A stretch of DNA of 64,000 nt from Hordeum vulgare subsp. vulgare (GCF_904849725.1 NC_058520.1:534740083-534804082), one strand, 5' to 3'; counted from the first letter of the stretch, positions 11,071-24,640 are shown. Program-made: numbers and translations. Notes: a model not told the origin generated them from the sequence alone.

Positions 11071-13203
11071 CTAATCACTATGAGCAACATGATAGATGAT
11101 TCCTGCTTCCAGAAGCTTTAATATTTCTTTTCTCATGACCTCTTTCATCCTCGGATTTAATCTCCGTTGATGATCAGCAACTGGCTTAGAATCAGGGTCG
11201 GTTTTAATCTTGTGCTGACATTGAGTGGGACTAATACCCTTAAGATCATCAAGAGTATATCCAATAGCCGCACGGTGCTTCCTCAAAGTTTTTAATAACT
11301 TCTTCTCTTCGTGATTCGAGAGGTGAGCACTCATAATAACAGGATATATCTCCTTCTCATCAATATAGGCATACTTAAGAGTATGTGGTAACTGTTTTAG
11401 CTCGAACACATGATCACCCTTTGGTGGGGGAGGATCCCCAAGCAATTCAACAGGCAGATTATTCTTGAGAATAGGATATTGTTCTAAAACAATTTTATCT
11501 ATCTCATCTCTTTCATCCATATTCATATCATTTTCATGCTCAAGCAGATATTGCTCTGAAGGATCAGTAGGAGGTATGACAATAGAGGCAAGAGCAATGA
11601 TTTCATCCCTACCAGACGACTCTTTTTCATGGGGCTGTCTTCCAAACTTGGAGAAGTTAAATTCATGAGACACACCCTCGAAACTAACAGTGACAGTCTG
11701 TTTAATGCAATCAATGTGAGCATTGACAGTGTTGAGAAAGGATCTACCAAATATGATGGGACAAAAGCTATCTTGTGCAGTAGCAAGGACGAGGAAATCA
11801 GTAGGATACTTCGTCTTACCACACATGACTTCTACGTCTCTCACAATTCCCAAGGGATAGATAGTGTCTCTATTAGCTAGCGTAATAGTGACATCAATGG
11901 GTTCTAACTCAGCAGGTGCAATCTCATCCTTGATTTCATCATATAGGGACCGGGGTATTGCACTAACACTAGCACCCATATCACATAAACCATGATAACA
12001 GTGATCTCCTATCTTGACAGAAACAACGGGCAGGCCAACTACAGGTCCGTATTTGTCTTTCGCGTGAGGTTTAGCTATTCTAGTGGAGTCCTCGCAGAAT
12101 TTGATAACATGCCCATCTATGTCTTCGGCTAAGAGATCTTTGATAATAGCAACACTAGGTTCAACTCTAATTTCCTCAGGGGGTGCAAGTGGTCTAATGT
12201 AACCCCTACGTATTACAGTTGGAGCTTTAGAATAATCCTTTTTCCTAGCAGGGTAAGGTGGTTTCTCAGTGTAGGCACAAGGAACAATAGGATCACTAAA
12301 GGCAATGACTTTCTCCTCGACTAGATTGGGTTTAACTATGTTGATTTCTACAGGCGGATGATACTTAAACCACTTCTCTTTGGGAAGATTAACATGAGGA
12401 GCAAAAGATTCACAAAGAGAAGCTACTATCTCAGAGTCAAGTCCATACTTAGCGCTAAAATATCTAGAAGTGTTTGTTTCAACAAAAGATTTAACGCAAT
12501 CAAACTGGAAATTCATACCTGACTCCTTACCTTCTTCAAGCTCCCAATCTTCAGAGTTACGTTTGATTCTTTCCAATAAAATCCACTTGTGGTCAATATC
12601 CTTCTTCATAAAAGAACCGGTACAAGAAGTGTCAAGCATGGTATGATCTTCATGAGAAAGCCGAGCATAAAAGTTTTGAGTGATAATTTCTCTCGAGAGC
12701 TCATGATTGGCGCATGAATATAGCATTGATTTAAGCCTCCCCCAAGCTTGAGTTATGATTTCCCTGTCACGAGGCCAAAAGTTATAAATATAATTCCAAT
12801 CACGATGTACTAAATGCATAGGATAAAACTTTTGATGAAATTCCAATTTAAACCGATTGTAGTCCCATGATCCAGTATCATCACAGAGCCTATACCATGT
12901 CAACGCCTTATCCTTCAAAGAAAAAAGAAATACTTTCTTCTTTACCTCATCCTCGGGCAAACCCACAATCTTAAATAAACCACAAACTTCATGCACATAG
13001 ATTAGATGCAAGTCTCGATGTGATGATCCATCTCGTGTAAAAGGATTAACCAGCAGTTTCTCAAGCATACCCGAAGGAATTTCATAAAAGATATTTTCAG
13101 TAGGTACCTCAGGTTGAGGTACAACTCCTCGTGCTTCCATTCGTGGTGAAGATGCCCCGAACAAACTCCTCAAAGGAACAGTTTCCATAGTGACAAGTGA
13201 CAA
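11071..13203 (-). pseudogene. Gag-protease ORF of F running into RT
   Basis: This 710-residue ORF starts about 90 bp from the primer site. The first third is a retrotransposon gag domain (VKKKVFLFSLKDKALTWYRL, then FHQKFYPMHLVHRDW and AWGRLKSMLYSC). I see no CCHC zinc knuckle. The aspartic protease motif is CDMGASVSAIPRSLY near residue 408, with Met replacing the usual Thr/Ser of DTG/DSG, and the flap region IFGRSFLNTVNAHIDC follows. The ORF continues into the RT linker (KHRAAIGYTLDDLKGISPTQCQH) and ends at a premature stop. The gag-protease portion is intact; as a gag-pol polyprotein it is truncated. Confidence 0.88.
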
Positions 13204-13266
13204 TAAATTTCAGCACAGTATATAAATGTTTCCTTACCAAATTCCACTTACCAAAGGCGCTTCCCT

Positions 13267-13294
13267 CCTCGGCAACGGCGCCAGAAAAGAGTCT
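13267..13294 (-). promoter_or_regulatory. Primer-binding site of element F
   Basis: On the minus strand, just after the LTR, is TGGCGCCGTTGCCGAGGA. It is nearly the complement of the 3' end of tRNA-Asp, which is the usual primer for this Gypsy group. It begins about 11 bp from the LTR end rather than directly next to it. Confidence 0.85.
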
Positions 13295-14823
13295 TGATGA
13301 CCCACAAGTATAGGGGATCAATCGTAGTCCTTTCGATAAGTAAGAGTGTCGAACCCAACGAGGAGGAGAAGGCTCTGATAAACGGTTTTCAACAAGGTAA
13401 TAACTGCAAGCACTGAAAGTAGCGGTAACAAGTGATGGTGTAGTGAGGTGAAACGTAGCAAGCGAAAAGTAACAAGTAACAAGTAGTAGCAACGGTGCAG
13501 AAAGTGGCCCAATCCCTTTTGTAGCAAGGGACAAGCCTGGACGAAGTCTTATAAGAGGAAAAACGCTCCCGAGGACACACATGAATTTTTGTCATGCTAG
13601 TTTTATCATGTTCATATGATTCGCGTTCGTTACTTTGATAGTTTGATATGTGGGTGGACCGGCACTTGGGTACTGCCCTTACTTGGACAAGCATCCCACT
13701 TATGATTAACCCCTATCGCAAGCATCCGCAACTACGAAAGAAGAATTAAGACAGAGTCTAACCATAGCATTCAACTAGTGGATCCAAATCAGCCCCTTAC
13801 GAAGCAACGCATAGACTGGGGTTTAAGCTTCTGTCACTCTAGCAACCCATCATCTACTTACTACTCCCCAATGCCTTCCTCTAGGCCCAAATATGGTGAA
13901 GTGTTATGTAGTCGACGTTCACATAACACCACTAGAGGAAAAACAACATACATCATATCAAAATACCGAACGAATACCAAATTCACATGACTATTATTAG
14001 CATGATTTATCCCATGTCCTCAGGAACAAAAGTAACTATTCACAAAGGATAATCATAATCATGAACAGAGGTGTAATAAATAGCATCAAGGATCTGAACA
14101 TAAACTCTTCCACCAAGTAATCCAACTAGCATCAACTACAAAGAGTAATCAACACTACTAGCAACCTTACAAGTACCAATCAGAGTCGCGAGATGGAGAT
14201 TGGTTACAAGAGATGAACTAGGGTTTGGAGAGGAGATGGTGCTGATGAAGATGTTGATGGAGATGCCTCCCCTCTGACGAGAGGAGTATTGGTGATGATG
14301 ATGGCGATGATTTCCCCCTCCGGGACGGAAGTTTCCCCGGCACAATCGTCCTGCCGGAGCTCTAGATTGGATCTGCTCAAGTTCCGCCTCGTGGCGGCGG
14401 TGAATCCACGAAAAAGCTCCACATTGATTTTTTTTCCAGACGAAACCCTTCATATAGCAAAAGAGGGGGGCTAGTGGGCCACCAAGGTGCCCAGAAGCCC
14501 TGTTGCCGCGGCCAGGGGGTAGGCCGCGGTAACCAGGCTTGTGGGCCCCTGGTTGGTCCCCTCTGACACTTCTTTCGCCCAGTATTTTTTATATATTCCC
14601 AAAAAAATCCACGTTCATTTTCAGGGCATTTGGAGTTGCGCAGAATAGAGGACTCATACTTGCTCCTTTTCGAGTCCAGAATTCCAGCTGCCGGTAATCT
14701 CCCTCTTCAAATAAACTTGCGAAATAAGAGAGAAAATGCATAAGTATGGTTCCATAAAGTATAATAACATTCCATAAAGTGATAAATATCAACATGAAAG
14801 CATGATGCAAAATGGACGTATTA
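13295..14823 (-). repeat. 5' LTR of element F
   Basis: It is 1,529 bp, TGATGACCCACAAGTATAGG to TGGACGTATTA (one end has decayed from TGATGCG to TAATACG on the minus strand). The TSD GTCAT follows at 14824-14828. It matches 4670-6196 along its length. Confidence 0.93.
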
Positions 14824-14828
14824 GTCAT

Positions 14829-15777
14829 CATCGTTCTGAGCTTTGAGCTGTGAGTAAATAAAAGTGTGATGATCATCAATATTAGAGCATTGTCCCATGT
14901 GAGGAAAAAAAAGGCCAAAGAGCCCAGATAGAAAAAAAGAGAAAAAATAGGCCCAAGATCCCAAATACAAATAAAAAAAGAGAGAAAAAGAGAGAAGGGA
15001 CAATGCTACTATCGTTTTCCACTCTTGTGCTTCATAATAGCACCATGTTCTTCATGATTGAGAGCCTCTCGTTTTGTCACCACCATATGCTAGTGGGAAT
15101 CTTCATTATATAACTTGGCTTGTATATTCCAATGATGGGCTTCCTCAAAATTTCCCTAGGTCTTCGTGAGCAAGCAAGTTGGATGCACACCCACTAGTTC
15201 TCCTTTTGAGCTTTCACATACTTATAGCTCTAGTGCATCCTTTGTAAGGCAATCCCTACTCATTCACATTGATATCTATTAATGGGCATCTCCATAGCCC
15301 TTTGACACGCCGAGTCAATGTGACCATCTCCTCCCTTTTTGTCTCACAACCACCGCCACACTCTATTCCACTTATAGTGCTATATCCATGGCTCACACTC
15401 ATGTATTGCGTGAGAGTTGAAAAAGGTTTGAGAAAGTAAGAGTGCGAAAATAATTACTTGGCCAATACCTTTGTTGTGCATGATTTAAATTAGTTGTGTT
15501 GGGATGATGGAGCATAGCCAGACTATATGATTTTTTAGGGATAACTTTCTTTGGCCTTGTTATTTCGAAAGTTCATGATTACCTTGCTAGTTTGCTTGAA
15601 GTATTATTGTTTTCATGTCAATAGCAAACTATTGTTTTGAATCTTACGGATCTGAACATTCATGTCAGATGAAAGAAGTTGCAAAGGACAACTATGTTAG
15701 GTAGCATTCCACATCAAAAATTCAGTCTTTATCACTTCCCTACTCGAGGACGAGCAGGAGTTAAGCTTGGGGATGCT
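14829..15777 (+). other. Non-coding 3' region of element A, second part, with polypurine tract
   Basis: This continues the A internal region after F. It carries purine-rich runs (AAAAAAAGGCCAAAGAGCCC near 14905) and ends in GGAGTTAAGCTTGGGGATGC next to the 3' LTR at 15778, the likely polypurine tract. Element B has the same sequence inverted at 18732-18757. No ORF is supported. Confidence 0.75.
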
Positions 15778-17105
15778 TGATACGTCTCCAACGTATCTAT
15801 AATTTTTGATGGTTTCATGCTATTATCCTATCAAACTTTGGATGTTTTGTATGCCTTTTATATCTTTTTTGGGACTAACCTATTAACTTAGTGCCAAGTG
15901 CCAGCTCCTGTTTTTCCGGGTTTTTGACCATTTTCAGAGGAGGATTTTAAACAGAGTCCAAACGGAATAAAACTTCCGAAAAGATTTTTTTCGAAACAGA
16001 AGAAGATCGGGAAGCTTGAGAACCAAGGCAGGGGGCCACCAGAGACCCCACATGCCCCCTAGCCGGGCCAGGGGGGCCGCGCCTCCCAGGCTTGTGGGCT
16101 CCCTGGGCCACCTATGCCCTAGGTCTTTCGCCTATATATTCCCAATAATTCCAGAGAAAATCAAGAGATCATCGAAAGTACTTTTCCACCACGGCAAGCT
16201 TCTGTCTCCGCAAGATTCCATCTGAGGCACGTTCCGGTGCCCTGCCGGAAGGGGGATTCGGATACGGAGGGCTTTTGCATCAACACCATGACCTCTCCGA
16301 TGATGCGTGAGTAGTTCACCACAGACCTACGGGTCCATAGCTAGTAGCTAGATGGGTTCTTCTCTCTCTTGGATCTTCAATACAAAGTTTACATGATCTT
16401 CATGGAGATCTATCCGATGTAATCTTATTTTGCGGTGTGTTTGTCGAGATCCGATGAATTGTGGATTTATGATCAGATTATCTATGAATCTTACTTGAGT
16501 TTCTTCTGATCTCTCTTATCCATGATTTCATATCCTTGTAATTCTCTTCGAGTTGTGGGTTTTGTTTGGCCAGCTTGATCTATGATTCTTGCAATGGGAG
16601 AAGTGCTTGGTTTTGGGTTCATATCGTGCGGTGACCTCACCCAGTGACAGAAGGGGTAGCGACGCACGCATCGTGTTGTTGCCATCAAGGGTAAAAAGAT
16701 GGGGGTTTCATCATTGGTTTGAGTTTATCCCTCTACATCATGTCATCTTGCTTAAGGCGTTACTAAGTTCGTCATGAACTCAATACACTAGATGCATGCT
16801 CGATAGCGATTGATGTGTGGAGTAATAGTAGTAGATGCAGAAAGTATCGGTCTACTTGTCTCGGACGTGATGCCTATATGTATGATCATTGCCTTAGATA
16901 TCGTCATGACTTTGCGCGGTTCTATCAATTGCTCGACAGTAATTTGTTCACCCACCGTAATATTTGCTATTTTGAGAGAAGCCTCTAGTGAACAATATGG
17001 CCCCCGGGTCTACTTCACATCATATTTTTAGCCTTACACTTTTACTTCGTTGCACTTTTTGCCTTCAGATCTCACTTTGCAATCAATCTTGAAGGGATTG
17101 ACAAC
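15778..17105 (+). repeat. 3' LTR of element A, left segment
   Basis: It begins TGATACGTCTCCAACGTATC and follows the 5' LTR to GGGATTGACAAC, where element B begins. The 5-bp sequence ACAAC at 17101-17105 is repeated at 26958-26962, where the LTR resumes with CCCCTTTATAGC. Confidence 0.93.
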
Positions 17106-18731
17106 TGCTACTGCAACAAAAGACCTTCCAACGGTGCCAGAAACACGTGCTCACGGGAGACTATTCTTGTCTTGATTCTCCTCAGCAACGGCACCAGGAA
17201 TCCTTCTGCTACGGCTACGCCTTTAGGGACTTCCTTGGCAAATATGCAAAGGATTCCCCCGTGGCCTTGGAGCCTTGTGTTGGTGTTCCCTCAAAGCGTA
17301 AAGGGTGATGTAGCACAGCGGTGGTAAGTATTTCCCTCGGTTTTGAGAACCAAGGTATCGATCCAGTGAAGGAGTATCACAAGTACCTGCACAAACACAA
17401 AAAGCTTGCTCCCAACGCTATGAAGGGGTTGTCAATCCCTTATAGATTGTTTGCCAAGTGAGAACTGAAAGCAATAAAGTAACAAAGCAAAGTAAAGCGA
17501 AAGTGGAGACGATAGGTGTGAATAGACCCGGGGGCCGTAGTGTTCACTAGTGGCTTCTCTCATGAAACCAAGTAGACGGTGGATGAACAAATTACTGTCG
17601 AGCAATTGATAGAACCGCGCAAAGTCGTGACGTCATCTATGGCAATGATTATATCTATAGGCATCACGTCCAAAACAAGTAGATCGATACTTTTTGCATC
17701 TACTACTATTACTCCACACGTCGAGCGCTATCCAGCATGCATCTAGTGTATTAAGTCCAAAAGAACAGAGTAACGCCTTAAGCAAGATGACATGATGTAG
17801 ATGGACAATCTCATATCAACGACAAAGCCCATCTTGTTACCCTTGATGGCAACTACACAATGTGTGCATTGCTGCCCCTATTGTCACTGGGAAAGGTCAC
17901 CACACGGTATGAACCCAAAACCAAGCACTTCTCCCATTGCAAGAATCATAGATCTAGTTGGCCAAACAAAACCCAAGGCTCGGAGAGACTTACAAGGATA
18001 TCAAATCATGCATAAAAGAAATCAGCAAAGACTCAAATATATATCATAGATAATCTGATCACAAATCCACAATTCATCGGAGCTCGACAAACACACCGCC
18101 AAAGAAGATTACATCGGATAGATCTCCATGAAGATCATGGAGAACTTTGTATTGAAGATCCAAGAGAGAGAAGAAGCCATCTAGCTACTAACTACGGACC
18201 CGTAGGTCTGAAGTGAACTACTCACGAGTCATTGGAGGGGCGATGATGATGATGTAGAACCCCTCCAACTCCAAAGTCCCCTCCTGCAGGGCACCGGGAA
18301 GGGCCTCCAGATGAGATCTTACGGAAACGGAAGCTTGCGGCGGCGAAAAAGTGTTTTCGTGGACTCCCTCATTTTTTCTGTATTTTAGGGAATATATAGG
18401 CGAAGGAGCTAGGTGAGGGGGCGCCAGGGAGGCCAAAAGCCTGCTAGCCACCCCCCTGGTGGCGGCTACAGGGCTTGTGGGCCCCCTGTAGCTCTCGTGG
18501 CTTGGCCCTCAAGCCCCCTGATCTTCTTCCGTTCGGGAAAATTTTATTTCGGGGATTTTATTCTGTTTGGACTCCGTTCCAAAATCAGATCTGAAAAGAG
18601 CCAAAAACACAGAAAAAACAGGATTAATAAGTTAGTCCCAAAAAAGATATAAAAGGTACATAAAACATCCAAAGATGACAAGGTAACATCATGAAACCAT
18701 AAAAAATTATAGATATGTTTGAGACGTATCA
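17106..18731 (-). repeat. 3' LTR of element B
   Basis: It is 1,626 bp, from TGCTACTGCAACAAAAGACC to GAGACGTATCA (minus-strand start TGATACGTCTC). It aligns with 25349-26957 and with the solo LTR 20531-22159. Its left edge includes two sequences similar to the tRNA primer site, at 17129-17142 and 17183-17199. Confidence 0.93.
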
Positions 18732-20530
18732 AGCATCCCCAAGCTTAACTCCTGCTCGTTCTCGAGTAGGGAAGTGATAAAGAATGATTTTTTGATGCTT
18801 TCAAGCTACCTAGCATAGATGTCCTTTGTAACTCCTCTTATGTGACGTGAATGTTCAGATCCATTAGATTCAAAACAATAGTTTGCTATTGACGTGGAAA
18901 CAATAATACTTGAAGCAAACTAGCAAGGTAATCATGAACTTTCAAAAATAACAAGGCCAAAAGAAAGTTATCCCTACAAAAGCATATAGTCTGGCTATGC
19001 TCTATCGTCATTGCACAACGAATTTAAATCATGCACAACCCCGGTATTGGCCAAGTAATTGTTTTCACACCTTTACTTTCTCAAACTTTTTCAACTCTCA
19101 CGCAATACATGAGCGTGAGCCATGGTTTTAGCACTATAAGTGGTGTGGAGTGTGGTGGAGGTTGCAAGAAAAACAAGGAGAAGATGATCACATTAACTAG
19201 GCATATCAATGAGCTGTGGAGATGCTCATCAATAGATATCAATGTGAATGAGTAGGGATTGCCATACAAATGATGCACTAGAGCTGGGAGTATCTGAAAG
19301 CTCTTAGAGAAAACTAGTGGGTGTGCATCCAACTTGCTTGCTCACGAAGACCTAAGGAAATTTTGAGGAAGCCTATCATTGGAATATACAAGCCAAGTTA
19401 TGTAATGAAAATTTCCCACTAGCTATATGGTGGTGACAAAACGAGAGACTCTCAATCATGAAGATCAAGGTGCTTAATAAGCACAAGTGTGGAAGGATAG
19501 TAGCATCGTCCCTTCTCTCTTTTCTCTCTTTTTTTGGTGGGCTCTTTGGCCTCTTTTTTTGGTGGGCATCTTTGGCCTCTTTTATTTCCTCACATGGGAC
19601 AATGCTCCATCAATGCTGATCATCACACTTACAACTCAAAACTTAGAGCAATAATGACTCTATATGGATTGCCTTCGGTAGTGTACCATGACAATGATCT
19701 AGCATGGCATAGACATTCATGGAAACATCATGCTAGCTATCTTACGATCATGCAATGGCAATGTAGAAGTGGTGGCACATGTCATGGTGGTAGTTGCATG
19801 ACAATATATCTCGGAATGACTTTGAAAAAGCCATAGTAGGTAGGTATGGTGGCTGTTTTGAGGGAGGCTAATGGTGGGTTTTGTGCACCGACGAAAGTTG
19901 CACGGCACTAAGAAGATAGTGATGGTGGAAGGTGAAAGTGCATCTAAACCATGGACTCAACATGAGTCATGAAGAACTCATATACTTGTTGCAAAAGTTT
20001 TATTAGTAATCGAAACAAAGCATTCAACGCATACTCCTAGGCGAAGGGTTGGTAGGTATATACCATCGCGCGATCCCGACCGCCACACAAAGGATGACAA
20101 TCAATAGACTAATCATGCTCAGATTTCATCACATAGCGGTTCACCATACGTGCATGCTACAGAATCAATAACTTCAACACAAGTATTTCTAGATCCACAA
20201 CACCTTACTAGCATAACTTCAATATTACCACAACCACAACTCAAAACTAACTGAGATGCATCAAACTTCTCTAACTATTCAATGCACGTGAAGGTGAAAT
20301 TTTCATATCCCTTTGGATAACTACCCCTTTTGAGACTACTTTCATAGCATAGATAAACTACCAAGCCACGCACCGCCGTGCTCTAAAAGATATAAGTGAA
20401 GCACATAGAGCAAAATCAACTAGCTCAAAAGATATAAGTGAAGCACATGTGAGCTGAATTGTCTACCAAAGGATATAAGTGAAGCTCGACAAAATCACGG
20501 TGAGTGCATATCTGTCTCTCTCTAGGTGTG
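18732..20530 (-). other. Polypurine tract and non-coding 3' region of element B, first part
   Basis: The minus strand next to the LTR reads CAGGAGTTAAGCTTGGGGAT, the same tract as in A. The rest matches, inverted, the 3' region of A (for example the segment around CCATACCTACCTACTATGGC). No ORF is supported. The last five bases GTGTG (20526-20530) are the left TSD of the solo LTR. Confidence 0.75.
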
Positions 20531-22159
20531 TGATGTCAGCTATGCTAATGCACAAAAGTCCTTCCAATGGCGCCAGAAACAGGTGTGTCGATGGCACCAG
20601 GAATCCTTCAGCTGCAGCTACGCCTTAAGGGACTTCCTAGGCAAGTATGCAAAGGATTTCCCCCGTGGCCTTGGAGCCTTGCGTTGGTGTTCCCTTGAAG
20701 CGGAAAGGGTGATGTAGCACAGTGACGATAAGTATTTCCCTCAGTTTGAGAACCAAGGTATCAATCCGGTGGAGGAGTATCACAAGATCCTGCACAAACA
20801 CAAAAGCTTGCTCCCAACGCTATGAAGGGGTTGTCAATCCCTTATAGATTGTTTGCCAAGTGAGAACTGAAAGCAACAAAGTAACAAAGCAAAGTAAAAG
20901 CGGAGGTGTAAACGATGGATGTGAATATACCCGGGGGCCGTAGTGTTTACTAGTGGCTTCTCTCATGAAAGCAAGTAGACGGTGGGTGAACAAATTACTG
21001 TCGAGCAATTGATAGAACCGCGCAAAGTCGTGACGATATCTATGTAATGATTATATCTATAGGCATCACGTCCAAAACAAGTAGACCAATACTTTCTGCA
21101 TCTACTACTATTACTCCACACGTCGACCGCTATCCATCATGCATCTAGTGTATTAAGTCCATAAAAACAGAGTAACGCCTTAAGCAAGATGACATGATGT
21201 AGAGGGATAATCTCAAACCTATGATAAAAACCCAATCTTTTTACCCTTGATGGCAACTACTTGATGTGTGCCTTGCTGCCCCTACTGTCACTGGCAAAGG
21301 TCACCACATGGTAGAACCCAAAACCAAGCACTTCTCCCATTGCAAGAATCATAGATCTAGTTGGCCAAACAAAACCCAAGACTCGGAGAGACTTAGAAGG
21401 ATATCAAATCATGCATATAAGAAATCAGCAAAGACTCAAATATATATCATAGATAATATGATCACAAATCCACAATTCATCGAATCTCGACAAACACACC
21501 GCCAAACAAGATTACATCGGATAGAACTCCATGAAAATCATGGAGAACTTTGTATTGAAGATCCAAGAGAGAGAAGAAGCCATCTAGCTACTAACTACGG
21601 ACCCGTAGGTCTGAAGTGAACTACTCACGAGTCATTGGAGGGGCGATGATGATGATGAAGAAGCCCTCCAAATCCAAAGTCCCCTCCGGCAGGGTGCCGG
21701 GAAGGATCTCCAGATGAGATCTCGCGGAAACGGAAGCTTGCGGCGGCGGAAAAGTATTTTCGAGTCTCCCCTGATTTTTTGCGGAATATTTGGGAATTTA
21801 TAGGTCAAAGAACTAGGTCAGGGGGCGGCCAGGGAGGCCACAAGCCTACCCACCGCCGCCCCTCCCTGGTGGCGGAGTGGGGGCTTGTAGGCTCCCTGGA
21901 GCCCACCTCGCTTGGCCCAAAAGCCCCCGGTCTTCTTCCGTTCGGGAAAAAATCATTTCGGGGCTTTTCTTCCGTTTGGACTCCGTTCCAAAATCAGATC
22001 TAAAAAGAGTCAAAAACACGGAAAAAACAGGAACTAACACTTGGCACTGAATTAATAAGTTAGTCCCAAAAAAGATATAAAAGGTACATAAAACAATCAA
22101 AGAAGACAAGATAACAGCGTGAAACCATCAAAAATTATAGATACGTTTGAGACGTATAA
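20531..22159 (-). mobile_element. Solo LTR of the A/B family nested in element B
   Basis: This 1,629-bp LTR aligns with both B LTRs but has no internal region next to it. It is flanked by a perfect 5-bp duplication GTGTG at 20526-20530 and 22160-22164. On both sides the B 3' region continues without loss, as comparison with A at 3800-3850 shows. The simplest explanation is insertion of a full element followed by recombination between its LTRs. Its outer end has decayed from GAGACGTATCA to GAGACGTATAA. Confidence 0.92.
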
Positions 22160-22164
22160 GTGTG

Positions 22165-23029
22165 CAGCAAGGATGATTGTGACACAACAAAAATAAAAGA
22201 CTCCTACGATACAAGACGCTCCAAGCAAAACACATAACATGTGGTGAATAAAAATATAGCCCCAAGTAACGTTACCGATGGATTGAAGACGAAAGAGGGG
22301 ATGCCTTCCTGGGGCATCCCCAAGCTTAGGCTTTTACGCATCCTTGAATCTCTTGGGGTGCCTTGGGCATCCCCAAGCTTGAGCTCTTGCCACTGTTGAT
22401 CTCTTTGTCCATAAGAACTTCACCCAAAACTTGAAAACTTCACAACACGAAACTTAAACAGAAACTCGTGATAACATTAGTATAAGAAAGCAAACCACCA
22501 CTTCCTTAGGTACTGTAGCAAACTTAAATTCTTCTTATGTTGATGTTGGGTTACTGTATTTTCAATCTTCCATGGCTAATACCCCCGATACTATCCATAG
22601 TTTCATCAAAATAAGCAACCAACTCAACAAAAACAGAATCTGTTAACAGCAGACCGGACTGTAGCAATCTGTATACTTCGTATACTTATGGTACTTCAAA
22701 AATTCTGAACAATTACGACAGTCTGAAGCATTTGCGTAGCAATCATTAGCAAAAAGAATCAACTCAAAAGCTGTTAGAGAAAAAAAAGAAAATTCTTTTC
22801 GTGAGCAGAAAGTTTCTGTCTTTTCTAGCATGACCAAACGATCATCCCCAAGACTAATCATAACGGTTTTGCTTGGCACAAACACAAAAATAAACACAAA
22901 AAACACAATCATAACAGAATTATGAAAGTGTGGAAAACACAAAACAGAAAGAAAAAGGATAGATTCGTTGGGTTGCCTCCCAACAAGCGCTTTTGTTTAA
23001 CGCCCTTAGCTAGGCAAAAGATGATGGAA
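22165..23029 (-). other. Non-coding 3' region of element B, second part
   Basis: It contains AAGCTTGGGGATGCCC-type motifs in inverted pairs at about 22305-22380, as in A at 3589-3670. It also contains the shared boundary segment GGGAGGCAACCCAA (inverted, about 22970) just after the protease stop. No ORF is supported. Confidence 0.7.
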
Positions 23030-24640
23030 TCACGTATAGTCATCTTTGGTGCTCAAACCATAAGTAGCCCTCATCATAGATTCATAAGGCAATCTTATTT
23101 TCTTTCTAGGAAAGTGCTCCATTCCCTTCTTTAGAGGAAATCTAAATCTAAAATTCCCTTCCTTCATATCGATGATAGCACCAATAGTCCTTAGGAAAGG
23201 TCTACCAAGAATAATGGGACATGAAGGATTGCAATCTATGTCAAGTACAATGAAATCCACGGGTACATAGTTATTATTTGCAACAATAAGAACATCATCG
23301 ATCCTTCCCATGGGTTTCTTGACAGTAGAATCCGCAAGATGCAAATTAAGAGAACACTCTTCAATCTCATGAAAACCAAGAATATCACATAAAGACTTTG
23401 GAATCGCGGAGACACTAGCACCCAAATCACACAAAGCATTGCACTCATAGTTTTTTATCTTGATTTTGATAGTAGGTTCCCACTCATCATGAAGTTTTCT
23501 AGGTATAGAGACTTCTAGTTCGAGCTTCTCTTCAAGAGATTTCATCATAGCATCTACGATATGCGCGGTAAAGGCTTTGCTTTGGCTATAAGCATGGGGA
23601 GAGTTTGCAATGGATTGCATCAAAGAAATGCATTCAAACAAGGAGCAATTATCATAATTGAATTCCTGGAAATCCAAAGTGGGAGTTTCATTACAACCCA
23701 AAATTTTGATTTCTTCTACTCCACTCTCCACACCTTTATCATCAAGATGGGTGGGCTCCGAATCATTGGGGCGTTTTTCAACCAAAGTGGATTCATATCC
23801 AGCCCCTTCATCAATAGGTTTGACACGCGAAAACAAAGATTCAAGAGGAGTCACACCAAGCACTTTAAGATCTTCGTGATTTGCATTACTAGAACGCACC
23901 CTTTTAAACCATTCATGCCTAGCGCGAAGTTGGGCGGTTCTTTCTTTGCTCTCATTCATGGAGACGCGCATAGCTTTCAAAGTTTCATCCAAGTTGACCT
24001 TGGGAGGAGCGCATCTTACTTTCAAAGCATCAATATCACAAGACATCCTATCAACGCTCTTAGCCAAATCGTCAATTTTGAGTAGTTTTTCCTCTACGGA
24101 CGCATTGAAAATCTTTTGAGAGTTGATAAACTCTTTGATATTACTCTCTAAATCAGAGGGTAATTTGTTGTGATTTCCATAAGTGTTGTTGTAGGAATTT
24201 CCATAATTGTTAGAGGAGTTAGTAGGAAAAGGCCTAGGAACATAGTTTCCTCTAAAAGCATTGTTGTTGCCAAAATTGTTCCTACCAACAAAGTTAACGT
24301 CCAAACTAGTGTTGCTACTCTCAATCAAGGAAGATAGTGGCATGTCATTAGGATCTAAAGGAGAGTTTCTACTAGCAACCAAATTCATCAACTCGTCCAT
24401 CTTAGCACTAAGCGAGTTAATTTCTTCTATAGCGTGTACCTTTTTGCTAGCAGGTGACCTTTCAGTATGCCACTGAGAGTAGTTGGTCATGATATTTTCT
24501 AGGAGCTTCGCAGCGTCTCCTAACGTCATTTCCATGAACGTTCCACCTGAGCGGAGTCCAAGATATTGCGAGAAGCGAAATTCAAGCCAGCGTAAAAGAT
24601 TTGTATAATCATCCACAAACTCAAGCCATGAGCGGGACAA
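23030..24640 (-). pseudogene. Gag C-terminal part and aspartic protease of element B
   Basis: The 536-residue frame includes the later gag region (AAKLLENIMTNYSQWHTERS), an Asn-rich linker (NNFGNNNAFRGNYVPRPFPT near 118), a long helical stretch (SNIKEFINSQKIFNASVEEK) and a retropepsin near its end. The protease motif is CDLGASVSAIPKSL (about residue 412), with Leu in the DxG triad, followed by GRIDDVLIV and CPIILGRPFLRTIGAIIDMK. Unlike in autonomous Gypsy elements, the ORF ends soon after the protease and no RT follows. A frameshift near 24560 separates it from the gag N-terminus. Confidence 0.87.

Larger units (their letters stand above)
4670..14823 (-). mobile_element. Gypsy LTR retrotransposon F (Fatima-like LTRs), complete but mutated gag-pol
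   Basis: F is in minus orientation with LTRs at 4670-6196 and 13295-14823 and a perfect TSD GTCAT at 4665-4669 and 14824-14828. The minus-strand LTR start is TGATGCGTCCATTTTGCATC (left copy). Order from the right: LTR, tRNA-Asp-type primer site, gag-protease-RT start (13203-11071), a broken RT segment, RT/RNase H (10762-9704), integrase zinc region (9707-9432), integrase core (9435-8443), a GC-rich spacer, a small accessory ORF (8066-7731), polypurine tract, LTR. Protease-RT-RNase H-integrase order is the Gypsy order. At 10,154 bp it is full length. Stop codons in RT make this copy defective. Confidence 0.95.
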
